Shown: positions 34,140 through 45,054 of the stretch, one piece after another
Layout of the letters: every line of letters begins with the position of its first letter
Position numbering within the stretch: position 1 is the stretch's first letter
Source: Peronospora farinosa
Lineage: Eukaryota > Oomycota > Peronosporomycetes > Peronosporales > Peronosporaceae
Length of the DNA: 64,000 nucleotides
Reading direction: 5' to 3'
NCBI GenBank assembly: GCA_947646735.1
Contig: CANTFK010000173.1
Location: 1 to 64,000, forward strand
Made by a program: the position numbers and the translations under genes
The notes under the pieces: generated by a model
Databases searched by the model: none
Seen by the model: only the letters and a program-made list of their open reading frames with translations
What the model was told of the DNA's origin: nothing

Positions 34140-34325
34140 CGATAAATACTTTTAGAACGTCCAGTTAAATAAATTAAATTATAATTTATAATATTTCCAA
34201 AAATTCTATATTTTTAGACAATTGAAGCGATACTAAAAAGAGTTTCTTTTCTATTAACCTAAATTGTTTTTGTTTTTCTTTTTACTAAAAATTTTTATTT
34301 TTTGAGGAAAAATAAAATTTTTATC

Positions 34326-34349
34326 GATAACCAACTGAGTTATAGGCCC
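34326..34349 (-). pseudogene. 5' fragment of a tRNA (tRNA-Ile-like)
   Basis: The minus strand reads GGGCCTATAACTCAGTTGGT, the acceptor strand and D-arm of a typical organellar tRNA-Ile, and then loses tRNA character after GGTTA. It is truncated, so the amino-acid identity is a guess. Confidence 0.5.
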
Positions 34350-34351
34350 TT

Positions 34352-34423
34352 TTGAAGTAAAAGGATTCGAACCTTTGATTTTCCGTACCAAAAACGGAGG
34401 CCTTACCACTTGGCTACACTTCA
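34352..34423 (-). tRNA. trnQ: Mitochondrial-type tRNA-Gln (UUG)
   Basis: It folds into a complete cloverleaf: acceptor TGAAGTG/TACTTCA with one G-U, D-arm GCC-AAGTGGTAA-GGC, anticodon stem TCCGT/ACGGA with loop TTTTGGT (anticodon UUG), and T-arm AAAGG-TTCGAAT-CCTTT. There is no intron and no encoded CCA. It is AT-rich and lies next to tRNA-Arg, so it is likely mitochondrial in origin and not a working nuclear gene. Confidence 0.85.
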
Positions 34424-34428
34424 AAATT

Positions 34429-34502
34429 TATGCTTAGAAAGATTCGAACTTTCATTTTATAGATCCGCAATCTAGGGCTTTATCCAATTAAGCTATAAGC
34501 AC
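34429..34502 (-). tRNA. trnR: Mitochondrial-type tRNA-Arg (GCG)
   Basis: Acceptor GTGCTTA pairs with TAAGCAT (first pair G-U). The D-arm is GCTT-AATTGGATA-AAGC, the anticodon loop TTGCGGA gives anticodon GCG, and the T-arm is GAAAG-TTCGAAT-CTTTC. The outermost anticodon-stem pair appears mismatched (C-U). It lies 6 bp from tRNA-Gln. Confidence 0.82.
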
Positions 34503-34560
34503 TCCTACTTTCTTCAAACAATAAAAAAATTATATCCTTAAAGATAAAATAAACATTAAT

Positions 34561-36055
34561 ATATCTGATTGATCTCTCTGAGCGATCCGTAACATTCGTT
34601 CCATAGAGTCGAAGAACAGCATCATGGAAAAAAATTGTGACAACATTGTGCAAAAATCCCGCAGAAATGACAAAATCTCGCTTACCGAACGTGTTAAGGA
34701 ATGTGTGTGATAAGGCTGACAGTGCGCATCAGATCACAAACTTGCTATAAGTTTGGTCAAGCGTGAACCTCAAGACGCCAGAGTCAGATCATTTGGTCTC
34801 CTTGCCACATTGTGTATCTTTTGGTCAGCTTTGAAGTCCCAAGATGCTTTCGTACAAGCTAAAGCCACCCCTCGGAATCCTCCCTCACGATCGTATAAAC
34901 GGCTGTATGCCCAAAAGGAACCCACCGTGTTGATTGTGATTATTACTAAACTTTCCTTCCAGCAGGTGAAAGAAGGATTAGCAGCATTCCTCGCTCAAAT
35001 TCTTGCATGCCCGGCTTGCTCAGAGTAATTATCGAGCAGATCATGACGACTTTAACTAATAATCTTTAGTCCATTTGTCACGGCGAGAAAGGATGGCAGC
35101 AATTGCTTCGTAGCTCTCTCTCTCTACTAATGCAGCATGACATTCAGAGATTGAACGCTCAACTTTATTGCGTCGGGTGTTAGTTTCATCGAGTTGGACC
35201 TGGTTCCAGAAGAAATGCATGTCGACTTTGCGTATATTGCTGAAGATACCGCTCGCCTCACAAACTCTGCTTTTGACCTTATTTCAACACTCTAGCGCTG
35301 TTAAACAATCTTGTCTCCATCTGTATATAAATCTTGGCGTCGCTGAACACAAAAACTTGTCCAGCAGACCCTGCACTTAGTCTACCTAGTCCAGGTAGTC
35401 TAGCTACTTAGCTCGAGAGATAAAAGCTCTGGAAGTTGAGATTACAAGGCTTGTTTTCGTTTTTTTTCATTGTTCAGCGAGCAGTGGAAGTAAAAGGCGA
35501 CACAATGAAACCTCTATTGACCATAAGAAAGTCGTGAGTAGATGCTGCTTTCCGCGTAGCCTTCAAGGCGATACTACCACGTTGATGCGAGACGAACATG
35601 CTATTAAGTAAACAACATAATGCTGTCGGTGGTCGTGTAGGCAAGCACTTTAAGCAATCCTAATAAAGTCGTCTGTCCAACGAAGCCATGTCTATCCATT
35701 ATACACGTAATGAGTGGGTTGTTGGGTGTATCGTTAAGTGAAATATCCTGCTTGACAGTGCTCGATGAAAAATTATCTCGACATAGAAGATGATGCACAA
35801 AGTCAGTAATCTTTGCAATTACGAAACAAGATGTAATGCGGTTCTACGAGGCCTTGCAGTGCTTTGAAGCTTCGACTATCTTAGCACCATCAGAGCAGCA
35901 GTCTCGATCAATTAGTAACACCACAAAATTGCACAAAACTTTAAGATTGAAAACCCCCATGATTCAATTGCATTAATACGTTCCGAGATGTCTCAGCAGA
36001 CCAGTCTACCTAAAGACAGCATGACAGCCGGATCATCAGCCGTAAAGCTACTAGC
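34561..36055. other. Intergenic, about 1.5 kb
   Basis: Short ORFs only (up to 91 codons at 34753-35028), none with a recognised domain. 35480-36055 is the 3' flank of the eL20 gene. Confidence 0.5.
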
Positions 36056-37065
36056 TTATCCGCGGAAGGTGCACGGGCGCGAAGCCTTGAAGACGGTCTT
36101 GTGGTGCTTTACAGCGGCACGCGGGAGACGGTGCGACAATGGGAACGAGATCTTCGAGTCGTGGAACTGTTGCACATTCAGCTTCTTAGCGTCCTTAGCA
36201 GCAACAATAGCAGTGCGCATGATTTGGATTGAGCGAGGGCGAGCGCGATGACGACCAGCCAGCTCCGAGTACATCTGCTCCACGGCCTTGCATAGAGTCA
36301 CATCACGGTACTCCTTGTACATGTTGTGGGTGCCACTACGCGAGTTATAACGGATCCAGATACCGTAATTGTTGATTACACGACGATTCTTCTCCGTCAG
36401 CTGTTATACAAATACAAGAATATAAACAATTAATATTGGCGTATTGTCAATTAGTAGAAGAGCTTCCTAGCCCTCGTCCTTTTAACAGACAGTGCAAAGT
36501 TGTTTAGAGTTTGGGTCGCTTACAAACGTGACATCCCACATCCAATAAAGCTAAACAACGGATCACACCGCGATCTCACTGAGCGAAAAGCGGTATGCAA
36601 GCTGGAGTAGAGAAAGACCATGGAGTGTGGGGAAAGACAACATGGTCAAAGAATTCTCTACTCTCGTGGCAGACAAGCGCTTGTGGCAGGTCGCTAGGAG
36701 GATTGGACAAGGAGGTAACCCTCCGTCTCTCTCTCAATAGTCATATGAATAATACTATTGAGAGGTTTTCACGTGAGTGGCTGGAGACGCACCTCATTAA
36801 TGTCCAGAATTTCGCCCGTAGTCTTCTTCATCTTCTTCATTTGGTGCAAAAAGTACCAGAAGCGCGACTGAGCCAGCACCGGGTTAGGCGCAAACAGCTT
36901 CATGCGATACGCCGGTGGGTTGGGCTCCTTCTCGGTGGGGGCCTTGCGGCCAACGACTTGAAATTGACGAATCTGTTTACCAATTACAAGTGTAAGTTTG
37001 TGCCGGTCATTAAATTGTCGTATCGAAAGTGTTTATTCTAAACATAATCACTAACATACCGGCAT
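36056..37065 (-). CDS. RPL18A: 60S ribosomal protein eL20 (L18a), 3 exons
   Basis: Exons on the minus strand: 37065-37060 (ATG CCG only), 36972-36793 and 36400-36056; introns of 87 and 392 bp with GTATGT/AACAG and GTGCGT/AACAG boundaries. They join in phase 0 to 176 aa, the usual length of the family. The N-terminus MPIRQFQVVGRKAPTEKEPN, the segment FAPNPVLAQSRFWYFLHQMK, the block SGTHNMYKEYRDVTLCKAVE and the RHRARPRSIQIM...QFHDSKISFPLSHR stretch are all characteristic of eL20/L18a, a structural protein of the cytosolic large subunit. The 3' end CTFRG is close to the usual …TF end. The two-codon first exon is typical of ribosomal protein genes and would be missed by simple ORF calling. Confidence 0.95.
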
Positions 37066-37859
37066 GATGTTACGTGAGGGAGTCTTCCGAAATGACCGAC
37101 CAGAGCCAAACGATTGACACACACCCACTCTTGGTTTTACTGGCGGAGGAAAGCCGGAAGTTTTTATCCAATGTAAGGGAGAATAGGTCCTAATAAACCC
37201 GGGCCGGAAGTGAAACCCGTGAAGTATGGGATAGATACCTGTAGAAAATGATTGCTACACAGACAACGCAGTCTAAATGGTCAGATTGTTGTGGTATCTT
37301 TTTGAGCCATAACTTTTGCAGCCTTCAATGCTGTTCCGCATGATGTTTGCTGCACCGACAAGAGCAAATTTCAATCATCACTTTCTATATCATTTTCAAT
37401 GAGGCAATCGTCATCGTAAACAGTAAAACTACTGCCAGAATGCCTAGCAAGCAGATTCGCATATATGCTCCAGAGAACACTGCTACAGTGTTCATTAGTT
37501 TCCTAACGTAATTTTGGGCTCGAAGTTAAGCGGCAGACGCAATGCACTTTGAAAAGGGCAGCAGGCATAAACAGGATTTTTAAAGTCCAGAATATCGAGT
37601 ATATCATGACGATTCAACCCATTTAAGCATCTCGGAACTTCGAGTACGTATTGAACACATATGACAAGATGCAAGTGAGTGCGATGGTGACAATGCTGCT
37701 TACGTTGCTTTTATTGCTACTATATGGCACGATAATTTTCAAAGCTTGTGAAAATGAACATTCATGACTTCAGTTTTTTCGTTGCGATTGTATAAGTATT
37801 TTGGAGAAGAAGACGGAAGAAATGAGACTTGTTATTGTAATGCATTAGATCAACTCCGG
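37066..37859. other. Upstream region of eL20, no gene
   Basis: No significant ORF. The first ~150 bp upstream of the eL20 ATG must contain its promoter. The rest is unremarkable AT-rich sequence up to the LTR at 37860. Confidence 0.5.
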
Positions 37860-39064
37860 TGTAACGGGGTTACACGACGGTTGGAACATCATTCCGAAAG
37901 TTAACGGTTGAAGTTTCTATATTGCATATAATGTATTATGATACTTCTCTATAGAGTGGTATTAAGTACGAGCGTTAAAGATACGGTATTCGGTAATACC
38001 GTATCCTATCAATTAGGATTCGATAATCGATAACGCTGTACTAAGTGCATCACACACAGATGTTTAGACGACGCATCGTCCAATGACAAAGTCTGCATAT
38101 TATAATTACTGTTACAGTGATTGTAACGGGTTAAAAGTTACACGGTTCATTAAGTATCGTATACTAAACGGGCAGGCCTAAATGGGTACAAGGTACCTTA
38201 GGCCTACCACTTGGGTGGCACATCAATGTTGCCCACCCTAGTGAATGTGATATCCATGGATGGATTCACATTCAACGGGGATGACGCTAGTTGGGACTGG
38301 GCGTCGTGGTGACGCTTCAGACGGACGTCATCAGCGAGCTAATATATTTTAAGCTCGCACGTAAGGATACGCTTCTAAAGAGACGCGTATCCGATCTTTT
38401 GTATTTGACCAATCAGTAGTTAGATTTATATCTAGTTTAAAACCTATTAGAAGTAAGTCAGTCTTGAACTTACTTACTACCGTCCACTGCGCACGAGAAG
38501 CTTGATAAGCTTCTGCGTGACGCAAGTGAGGCACTTCTTAGTTGTTCGTTGCGCGGACCGCTCTAAGCGGCCGGCAACAGTTTGGTTCGACGCTTTAAGC
38601 GACCGACCAACGCAACCACCACCGCACGCGGAGGTAAGACGGTATAACCGCTTCCTCGCGCTTCTTGAAGGTGTGCCCGCGTAGTACGTGGCAGCTTCTT
38701 TACGAAGCGCCCGTCTACAGTAATTAATTTAGTGTAGGGTACTTAGAGTAGGATTATTCATAGAATGTTGATGCATAAATATACATAAAATCCGTTCTCA
38801 TATTGAGGTAACGATCCTAAGTCTATCTAAGACTTGTTCTCGTGTGCATTTTGTGCCTTGGTTCCTTTAATCGTAAGCATAGCTTAAGCTCTGGCAATTT
38901 GTGCTTCGGTTTTTTGAATCCGTTAGCTTTTTCCTTGTCGGCTAGAAGTCCCTTCCCAGCTCCGTAAAACGGGTAGACTTCTTAGTCGCTTATTAGCTCC
39001 TTGAAACTAAGTGGCTTTTAGCCTAAAAGTCTTCCTCTGATTTAAGAGCTGTGTATCTCCGCTA
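37860..39064 (+). repeat. 5' LTR region of element A
   Basis: It begins TGTAACGGGG and ends CTCCGCTACA, with a primer-binding site TGGTAGCACTTG two bases later. A second LTR-like head, TGTAACGGGTTAAAAGTTAC, occurs at 38122, so the true LTR may be 38122-39064 with an older fragment before it. It contains two notable hairpins (37980-38005 and 38365-38392). Orientation and end follow from the PBS and gag. Confidence 0.65.
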
Positions 39065-39126
39065 CACTTGGTAGCACTTGTAGTCAATCCTACACCTGAG
39101 TCTTTAAAGACTGACCCTCTGTTAGG

Positions 39127-40065
39127 ATGGAGAATCAAAACCACCTCTCTGCGTCGCAACGACTCGCGCTAGATAAATTATCTGCGTTCGTCGGGCGCGA
39201 TAAAATCGAGGCCTTTTTGGTCCAAGGCCCGGAGGTTCTAAATGCTCGTCTTGAGGCCTTTATGCGTTATGAAGCAACGCTACTCGAGTAGGCCCACGAC
39301 CAGGCAGCGTCAGCTGCGCCTACACATTACATCCCGGTACCTGTGCCCGATACAGAGCCAAAGGCTTGCCCACTCGTTTTAAACGTAAAGACCTTTGAGG
39401 GGAAGGAGGGAGAAAATCTTCTCCTCTGGATCCGAGAACTTGAAATGGCAATGGATGCCGCCATGCTTGTGTCAGATAAGCAACGAGATGGCCTGGTCAT
39501 TTCTAAGCTCGTCGGAAGAGCTAGAAAGTGGGTTCTCACGAGCGATGTCTCTGTAAACGCTGCATTTCCCACATGGGAGATGCTTAAAAAGCAATTAACC
39601 TAGGTGCTTGCACCGCCTAATCAGGCTTATCGTGTGCGCTCGCGCTTCTTAGCTACCCGACAGGGCAAGAAACACTTGTCGGACTATGTCCAAGAGTTAA
39701 GAGCTCTCATTTCTGCTATTCAGCAGAACCCTCTGGCAGAGGAAGTCGAAGTAACCATTTTTATGGAAGGACTTCATACAGAGGTCGCCAGGACAGAAGT
39801 TTTTCGTGTCCAGACTTCGACTTTCGAAGAGGCAGTGTGCATATCGTTTAACGCTGCGTTCGATTTCAAATCTGCTCGCTATGGTCTACCATGGTATAAT
39901 TCAAATGCCTCTAATAGGGCGACACCCATGTACCTCAGCCATGCTGAAGGGGATGAAGCTAAGGTTTAAGCTGCAGAGCAGAAAAGAAACATCCGTAGAT
40001 GTTACATGTGTGAAAGCACTAGGCACCTCCGCCCTAGTTGTTTTGTTGCGAAAGCAACGTCATAA
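39127..40065 (+). pseudogene. gag of element A (retrotransposon capsid and zinc knuckle)
   Basis: ATG at 39127 (MENQNHLSASQRLALDKLSA) starts a gag-like protein interrupted by TAG at 39289 and 39601. The 39343-39969 segments have the retrotransposon gag fold pattern ([14 protein letters not shown]…; FLATRQGKKHLSDYVQELRA; AEEVEVTIFMEGL). After a shift of frame the knuckle CYMCESTRHLRPSC at about 39999-40040 fits C-x2-C-x4-H-x4-C. It is non-functional because of the stops. Confidence 0.8.
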
Positions 40066-40245
40066 TCGGCAGAGCCGCAACCCTGCTCCTAGCCAAAAGC
40101 CAAAAGGCGAGCACGGCAGGGGGAAACGTCAGCCCCCCCGTAGGCGCGGGGTGCCCTACTAGGAAAGAACTAAGTTCTGTTGAGCTTTTAGGAGGTAAAG
40201 GTAAACAGGGCTTAGCCCCAGATGGTTCTGTAAAAACTTCCATGA

Positions 40246-40475
40246 AAAAGGAATACAAGCCAGGCTTGTTGGTTGTGCTGGCAATCGTTAAGGGTTTTGA
40301 GAAACCATGGTCAATTCTAATTGAATCAGGGGCGTCGGGAAATTATGTACGACGTCGTTCCCTTGTAGAGATTCAGCTGTATGCTGAGGTGCTAAAAGAG
40401 CAAGAGGGTGACAGTATAGCCGTTCGACTTGCAACATTTGTAAGTGTCACCGTTCCTAAAGTTCCGTTGAGCTAA
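40246..40475 (+). pseudogene. Retropepsin remnant of element A with changed active site
   Basis: The segment KPWSILIESGASGNYVRRRS aligns with the retropepsin active site LIDSGASGNFV of this element class, but the catalytic Asp is Glu (GAA at 40323). The product would not be an active aspartic protease. The frame ends shortly after. Confidence 0.75.
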
Positions 40476-41232
40476 GGTGTGAAGATCTTAGACTTCAATA
40501 GCGTTGAACGCTGTCTTGCCCTAGATTTGGACCCGAGATATGATCTCATTCTCGGTGGAACGCCATGAGACATGGATCGATTGGAGATCTAAGACCTTAG
40601 GAGCCACGCGCAATGTCCCTAGCAAATCTTTGGAGAGTCATGAACTCACATTCGCTAAGAAAAAAGCGCTTTTGGCGCGAGCCACTATCTAAGTCGGTTA
40701 GTGTGCTGGATATTGGTGTGTCTGAGTTACTTAATTTCAATATTAGCAATAGTAGTGTCGAGAAACGCTCATGGATACGTATGTACTTCTTCGAGTGATA
40801 CTCGAAGTGATACCGAGTCACTATAATGCAAAGATTGTTGGCCTAAAGTCGGGTTATTAAGGGTTGAATCCGAGTGATGCGCGTGGAGTGGCCTGTTTTA
40901 AATCCATCGAGTGATGTTGAATATAATCACGACTCACTGGAAGTCAGCAATGACAATAGCTTTCATACAGAACCAATTAAGATCGAACACTTTGGCAGCA
41001 ATGTTAGCCATGAGTTAACTCACTGGATGTTGGTAATGACATCAGCTCTCGTGTAGAGCAGGCTTAAGGTCACGAATTCTATTGATCTTGGGGATGATGA
41101 TATCCCAAGTACTTTAATAGGTACGTTCTCGTCAATGAGACGGAAGCATCGTTAGATGGCGGCTGCGAGACGCAAGGCGTCTCTTTTATCACGTAGTGAT
41201 GTCAGTGACCAGTTGTATACCTGGTCAATGGA

Positions 41233-41798
41233 GTGACAGGCGACGTAGATGGTGAAGTTGACCTTGAGGCCCTCCCATCATTAAACGCTCTCTTAGAGCT
41301 AGACGAAATGTCTGTGAATGAATTTCGTCAAGCCTTGAAGGCTGGTGATCTATCCTATATGGTGATCATTCGAAATGACTTTGAGTTGAACTCATCCTCG
41401 CTTGTCGATGAGACAGTCCTTGAAGATACAAAGGCAGCACTTAGTGCACATAGTGAACCATATATCTTAAAGAATCCTTCAGATCCCTAGTATCCTTTAG
41501 TTAAGAAATTTCAGGACGTGGTGTGCCATGATCCATACCTCCTGATAGGGGTGTGCGTCCTTCAATTGACTTGGTTCCTGAAATCATATACTGCGTAACG
41601 CGGCAGTGGCCTCTGCCAATAGAACAGTGTGACTTCATTGACGAGTGCTTCCGTGCAAAGCAAGCGGCGATTATGGAGTTTAAAAGCAAAATTTCACACT
41701 CTACACCTCATTCACATTCGTGGAGAGATCGACTGCAAAGCACCGAGATTGCAATTGCTGCACCAAAATACGTGATTACGATTGTGACCAAACCGTGA
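41233..41798 (+). pseudogene. Start of reverse transcriptase region of element A
   Basis: 41233-41490 (linker with [20 protein letters not shown]) ends at a TAG. After a frameshift, 41553-41798 carries RPSIDLVPEIIYCVTRQWPL, the conserved segment just before the RT fingers, and then loses similarity at about 41740. Confidence 0.7.
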
Positions 41799-41800
41799 AT

Positions 41801-42324
41801 CCCTGCACATATAGCGAGTCTATACATTAAAGTGCTGTTCGGTTGGCAAGCGAAGCTTTATAGCGAAAACAGGGTAGGATCTTTGTTCCTAATAAAATTA
41901 CCAAGACCTAATACCACTTAAATGGTTGGATGAGCTGCTGACAAAAGTCAAGTAGATCAGCTAGGCAAAAGGGCTGCGATCACCTGGTCAACCGTGAGAA
42001 GACGTTGTCAGCCAGAAGTCTGACAAGTAGAGATCGTGCAGATAATTACGGGTCGAGCGTCTAAGCCAAGCTCAAAAAAAAGCTGAATACTAAACATGGA
42101 GTAATATTTGATCAGGGATGTCGCCAGGCTGGCAGAAGAAAAAGCTAAGATTTGCACCCTGCTACCACACGACTGTGAAGTAGATCAAAGTAAATTATTA
42201 CTTTTCTGCACTTTATCGGTTGCGAAATTTGACGATCCTGCACAATTAGCTTGTTGGTGATACCTAAAATATCGCAGCAAGGTTTTTTTACATCAAAAAC
42301 AATACGAGTTTATAGGGCTGTCAT
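41801..42324. other. Gap between elements A and B
   Basis: AT-rich, no ORF or motif recognised. It may be the decayed remainder of element A. Confidence 0.4.
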
Positions 42325-42629
42325 TGTAACGAGGCAACCTGTTACATAAGTGGTTATAGGAATTATACATAATACATATGTAGGCATAGGGCATTATCCT
42401 ATAAGCGGATACTGCGCGTCATTTATTATTAGGGTGCCAGGCCCAATAATTAGCCAATAATAAATTGACTTCCATATTGAGCGGTTCCCATGAGCTAGGG
42501 AACATATTCGCACTTACTGCGAATCAAACAAAACCAAAAATAAAACAGAAATATATTAACGAATAAAGTAAAAAGCGCTTCCTCAACGCCCTTTTAGTGT
42601 AAGACGGTAGCGGCCCTTAGCCCGTTACA
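42325..42629 (+). repeat. 5' LTR of element B
   Basis: It begins TGTAACGAGG and ends GCCCGTTACA; the PBS-like TGGTAGCAGCTCG starts 2 bp later at 42632, the same arrangement as in element A. 305 bp. Confidence 0.85.
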
Positions 42630-42924
42630 CCTGGTAGCAGCTCGTGATCCTTTCAATGACCAAATTCGAGATGAACATGGACGAGTCTTCGGTGGCCCCA
42701 GCGGTCTTGCTGGAGCATTCAGACTTCCCAGATCTCACCTCGATGTAATGAAAGGCACTATACCGCCTCGCGGCGGTTTTGGGTGAAAGTACCGTGACGT
42801 CGCTGCTGAGCACAGCGACGTCCGATGATTAACGTGCCGTCATCCAAGACTTCCTGGTGCGCCAACTCGCCGAAACAAGTCGGCGAGTATTGACTCCCTC
42901 GCGCACTTCTCACCATGACTCTAT

Positions 42925-43580
42925 CAAGATGGAGACGTCAACATACTTCGGCGATGGGTCGGATCGTCTCCCCCTTAATCGCTCGTATCGCGATAGCGTC
43001 AAGATTAATTGACGCTCCGACGGCAAAGGTCACTTTCCTGCTGTCTCGACTTGTTGGAAAAGCCAATAAATGGGCTCGTCGTAGATGAGTCGGCGTTTCC
43101 CACGCTGGACGATATCCAGCATGACTTACGACTGGCTTTCGAGCCTCCTCAAGACGAATCTCGCTTGCGTGCAGATTTCTTCTCACTCCGACAGGTCAAG
43201 CTGTCAATGCATTACTACGTGCAGAAGACACGTCATCTTGCTTCGTGCATTACCACGCAGCAAATTGACATGGCTTCACAAGTCCATGTATTTATTTTTG
43301 GTATGCAAGAGGGCATGACGCGTTACTGCCTCACACGTGCTGAACCAAAGTCCCTCGAGAAGGCATTTCCCCTCGCGCTCCGCGAGGATTACACTCGCGT
43401 ACCTGCACGTAGCGTCACAACATCCCCGGAAGTCTGGCTAAGACAATATAAATTGATGCAATTGAGTCCTCTAGTGGTCGCGCCGAATCATTAAGCAGCG
43501 ACATTTGCAATCATAACACGATGAAGTGTTTTCTTTGTGACAAGACAGGTCATCGTGCGGCTGTCTGTCAAGCACCTGCG
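42925..43580 (+). pseudogene. gag of element B with zinc knuckle
   Basis: A gag-type capsid segment, mainly 43009-43494 (DDIQHDLRLAFEPPQDESRL, SMHYYVQKTRHLASCI, FIFGMQEGMTRYCLTRAEPK), follows a short N-terminal part near 42930 in other frames. After the ORF end at 43494, the knuckle CFLCDKTGHRAAVC (C-x2-C-x4-H-x4-C) lies at about 43527-43570. The frame is broken at least twice. Confidence 0.8.
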
Positions 43581-43779
43581 CCGGTAACTATGAACACAGC
43601 TGTCTCACGAGGAGATACTGTGTCGTCGGTGGTCCCGCCAAAAAACAAGCGGTATCAGTAGGCGTGGGCGCCCTACTGGCAAAAATGAGAACCGAGTACT
43701 CAGGTGGCAGATCGGGCTCCAACCCTAAAAGTGATTCATACTCACTTCAAAAAATGCCACCACCATGCGTGATGATTCG

Positions 43780-44050
43780 AGACTGAATATTATCAGTCTC
43801 ATCGTCGCTGGAGTGAAGCGATCAGTCCGAGCGTTGTTGGATTTTGGCGCTTCCAAAAAATAATTTTCGTGCATCCTGTTTGTCCCTTCTCCCGTCGACT
43901 GATAAGTTTCGAGAAGGTCCAGGAGACATCGTTGTCAATCTTGCCGATGGACAACCAAAACGTGTCCCGCATAAAGCAGAGGTTTTACCGTGCACCTTCG
44001 ACGGTTTCCAAAGCAACGACGAAATTTTGGTGTACGAAAAAATTATGTAG
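43780..44050 (+). pseudogene. Retropepsin remnant of element B
   Basis: VKRSVRALLDFGAS (around 43816-43852) corresponds to the active-site segment LLDSGAS; the catalytic Asp is kept but the following Ser is Phe, and a frameshift or stop follows at once. The downstream VVNLADGQPKRVP matches the second half of such proteases. Confidence 0.65.
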
Positions 44051-45054
44051 TCGATTGCATACTTGAGATACCGTGGCTGTCACGGTATCAGCCGAAGATA
44101 GATTGGCTATCTCGGTTCGTCAAACGACGAAGCGGATCTGACGTCAGTAAGGTGTTGGTCGCGTAATCCGATCGGCCTCACGTCAGGGTCGTGAACGAAC
44201 TCGCCACGAGTAGTATTAAGCACGGAGAGAGCAAGCTCTCTATGCGCGGTATTTTCCGTTACACTGATGGAGCCACATAACGAGTCGGTCGAACAGCGTT
44301 TCCGCATACACAGACATCGGTCGAACAGGAGTTTCAATTCACAGCAAGGCAGTCTAGCAGGGGCTCCCGCCCACAAACACATCGGACGAGCATAGGATCC
44401 CGATCAATATCGAGGCGGTCGAGCAGGGTTTCTAGCAACCATGTGAGGCGGTCGACGACTAGCTCCCGCCTCTGATTGACGAGAATTGGCGGGCTATAGA
44501 TCCGCATAAGACCGACGTGGTGGAGACAGAGCTCCCACGTCTAGAGGGGGGACATCATCCTCTTGTGATAGCGATGTGCCAGTCTCGCGCAGGAGCTCGA
44601 GACGCAAGAGAAAACGCAAGAAAGGAGCACGCCGATCACCGAGACGAAGCAATTCACGTCAAAATGCTGATGCATTTGATTCCGTAGTGACGGAATCCGT
44701 ATGCGCGCTTGAATATGTGGAGGGATCTACACATCGTGGCCGCTACATTGAGGTAGCGAGCCCACCGTGCACTGCTGCAGAGATCACATCTTTGTCAGAC
44801 CTTTCTTGGAAAAACTTTCTTCATCACCTCAAGGACGGCTTCATCGAGCAAGTGTGCATCGTTTCAGCCACCGAAGCAGCCAGTGAAAAATTTCTGGAGG
44901 CTCGCCCGAAGCGCGCCGAGCCTAAATCAGCGCGCGAAGAACGCTTCGCGGCACAGTCTTGGGATGCTCTTCGTGCTTTGGGCAACCCTGTATACAATAT
45001 CGCCCATGAGTAAGCCAAAATTTTCCTGGAGAAAAAATTCCAGCTGAGCTTCCA

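Larger units (their letters stand above)
34140..34560. other. Probable mitochondrial DNA insert (NUMT)
   Basis: Very AT-rich sequence, unlike its flanks, that contains two complete mitochondrial-type tRNA genes and the 5' part of a third, all on the minus strand and only a few bases apart. Such packing is normal in oomycete mitochondrial genomes and not in the nuclear DNA around it. The limits are judged from base composition only. Confidence 0.7.
37860..41800 (+). mobile_element. Ty3/gypsy element A, truncated in reverse transcriptase
   Basis: The order is 5' LTR, primer-binding site, gag, zinc knuckle, protease and the first part of reverse transcriptase, as in Ty3/gypsy. The last recognisable piece (…IIYCVTRQWPLPIEQ…, about 41577-41640) is the N-terminal edge of RT and matches the same region of element B (YFVTRQWPLPRDQV). 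No RT core, RNase H, integrase or 3' LTR follows. In-frame stops and frameshifts show it is inactive. Confidence 0.85.
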
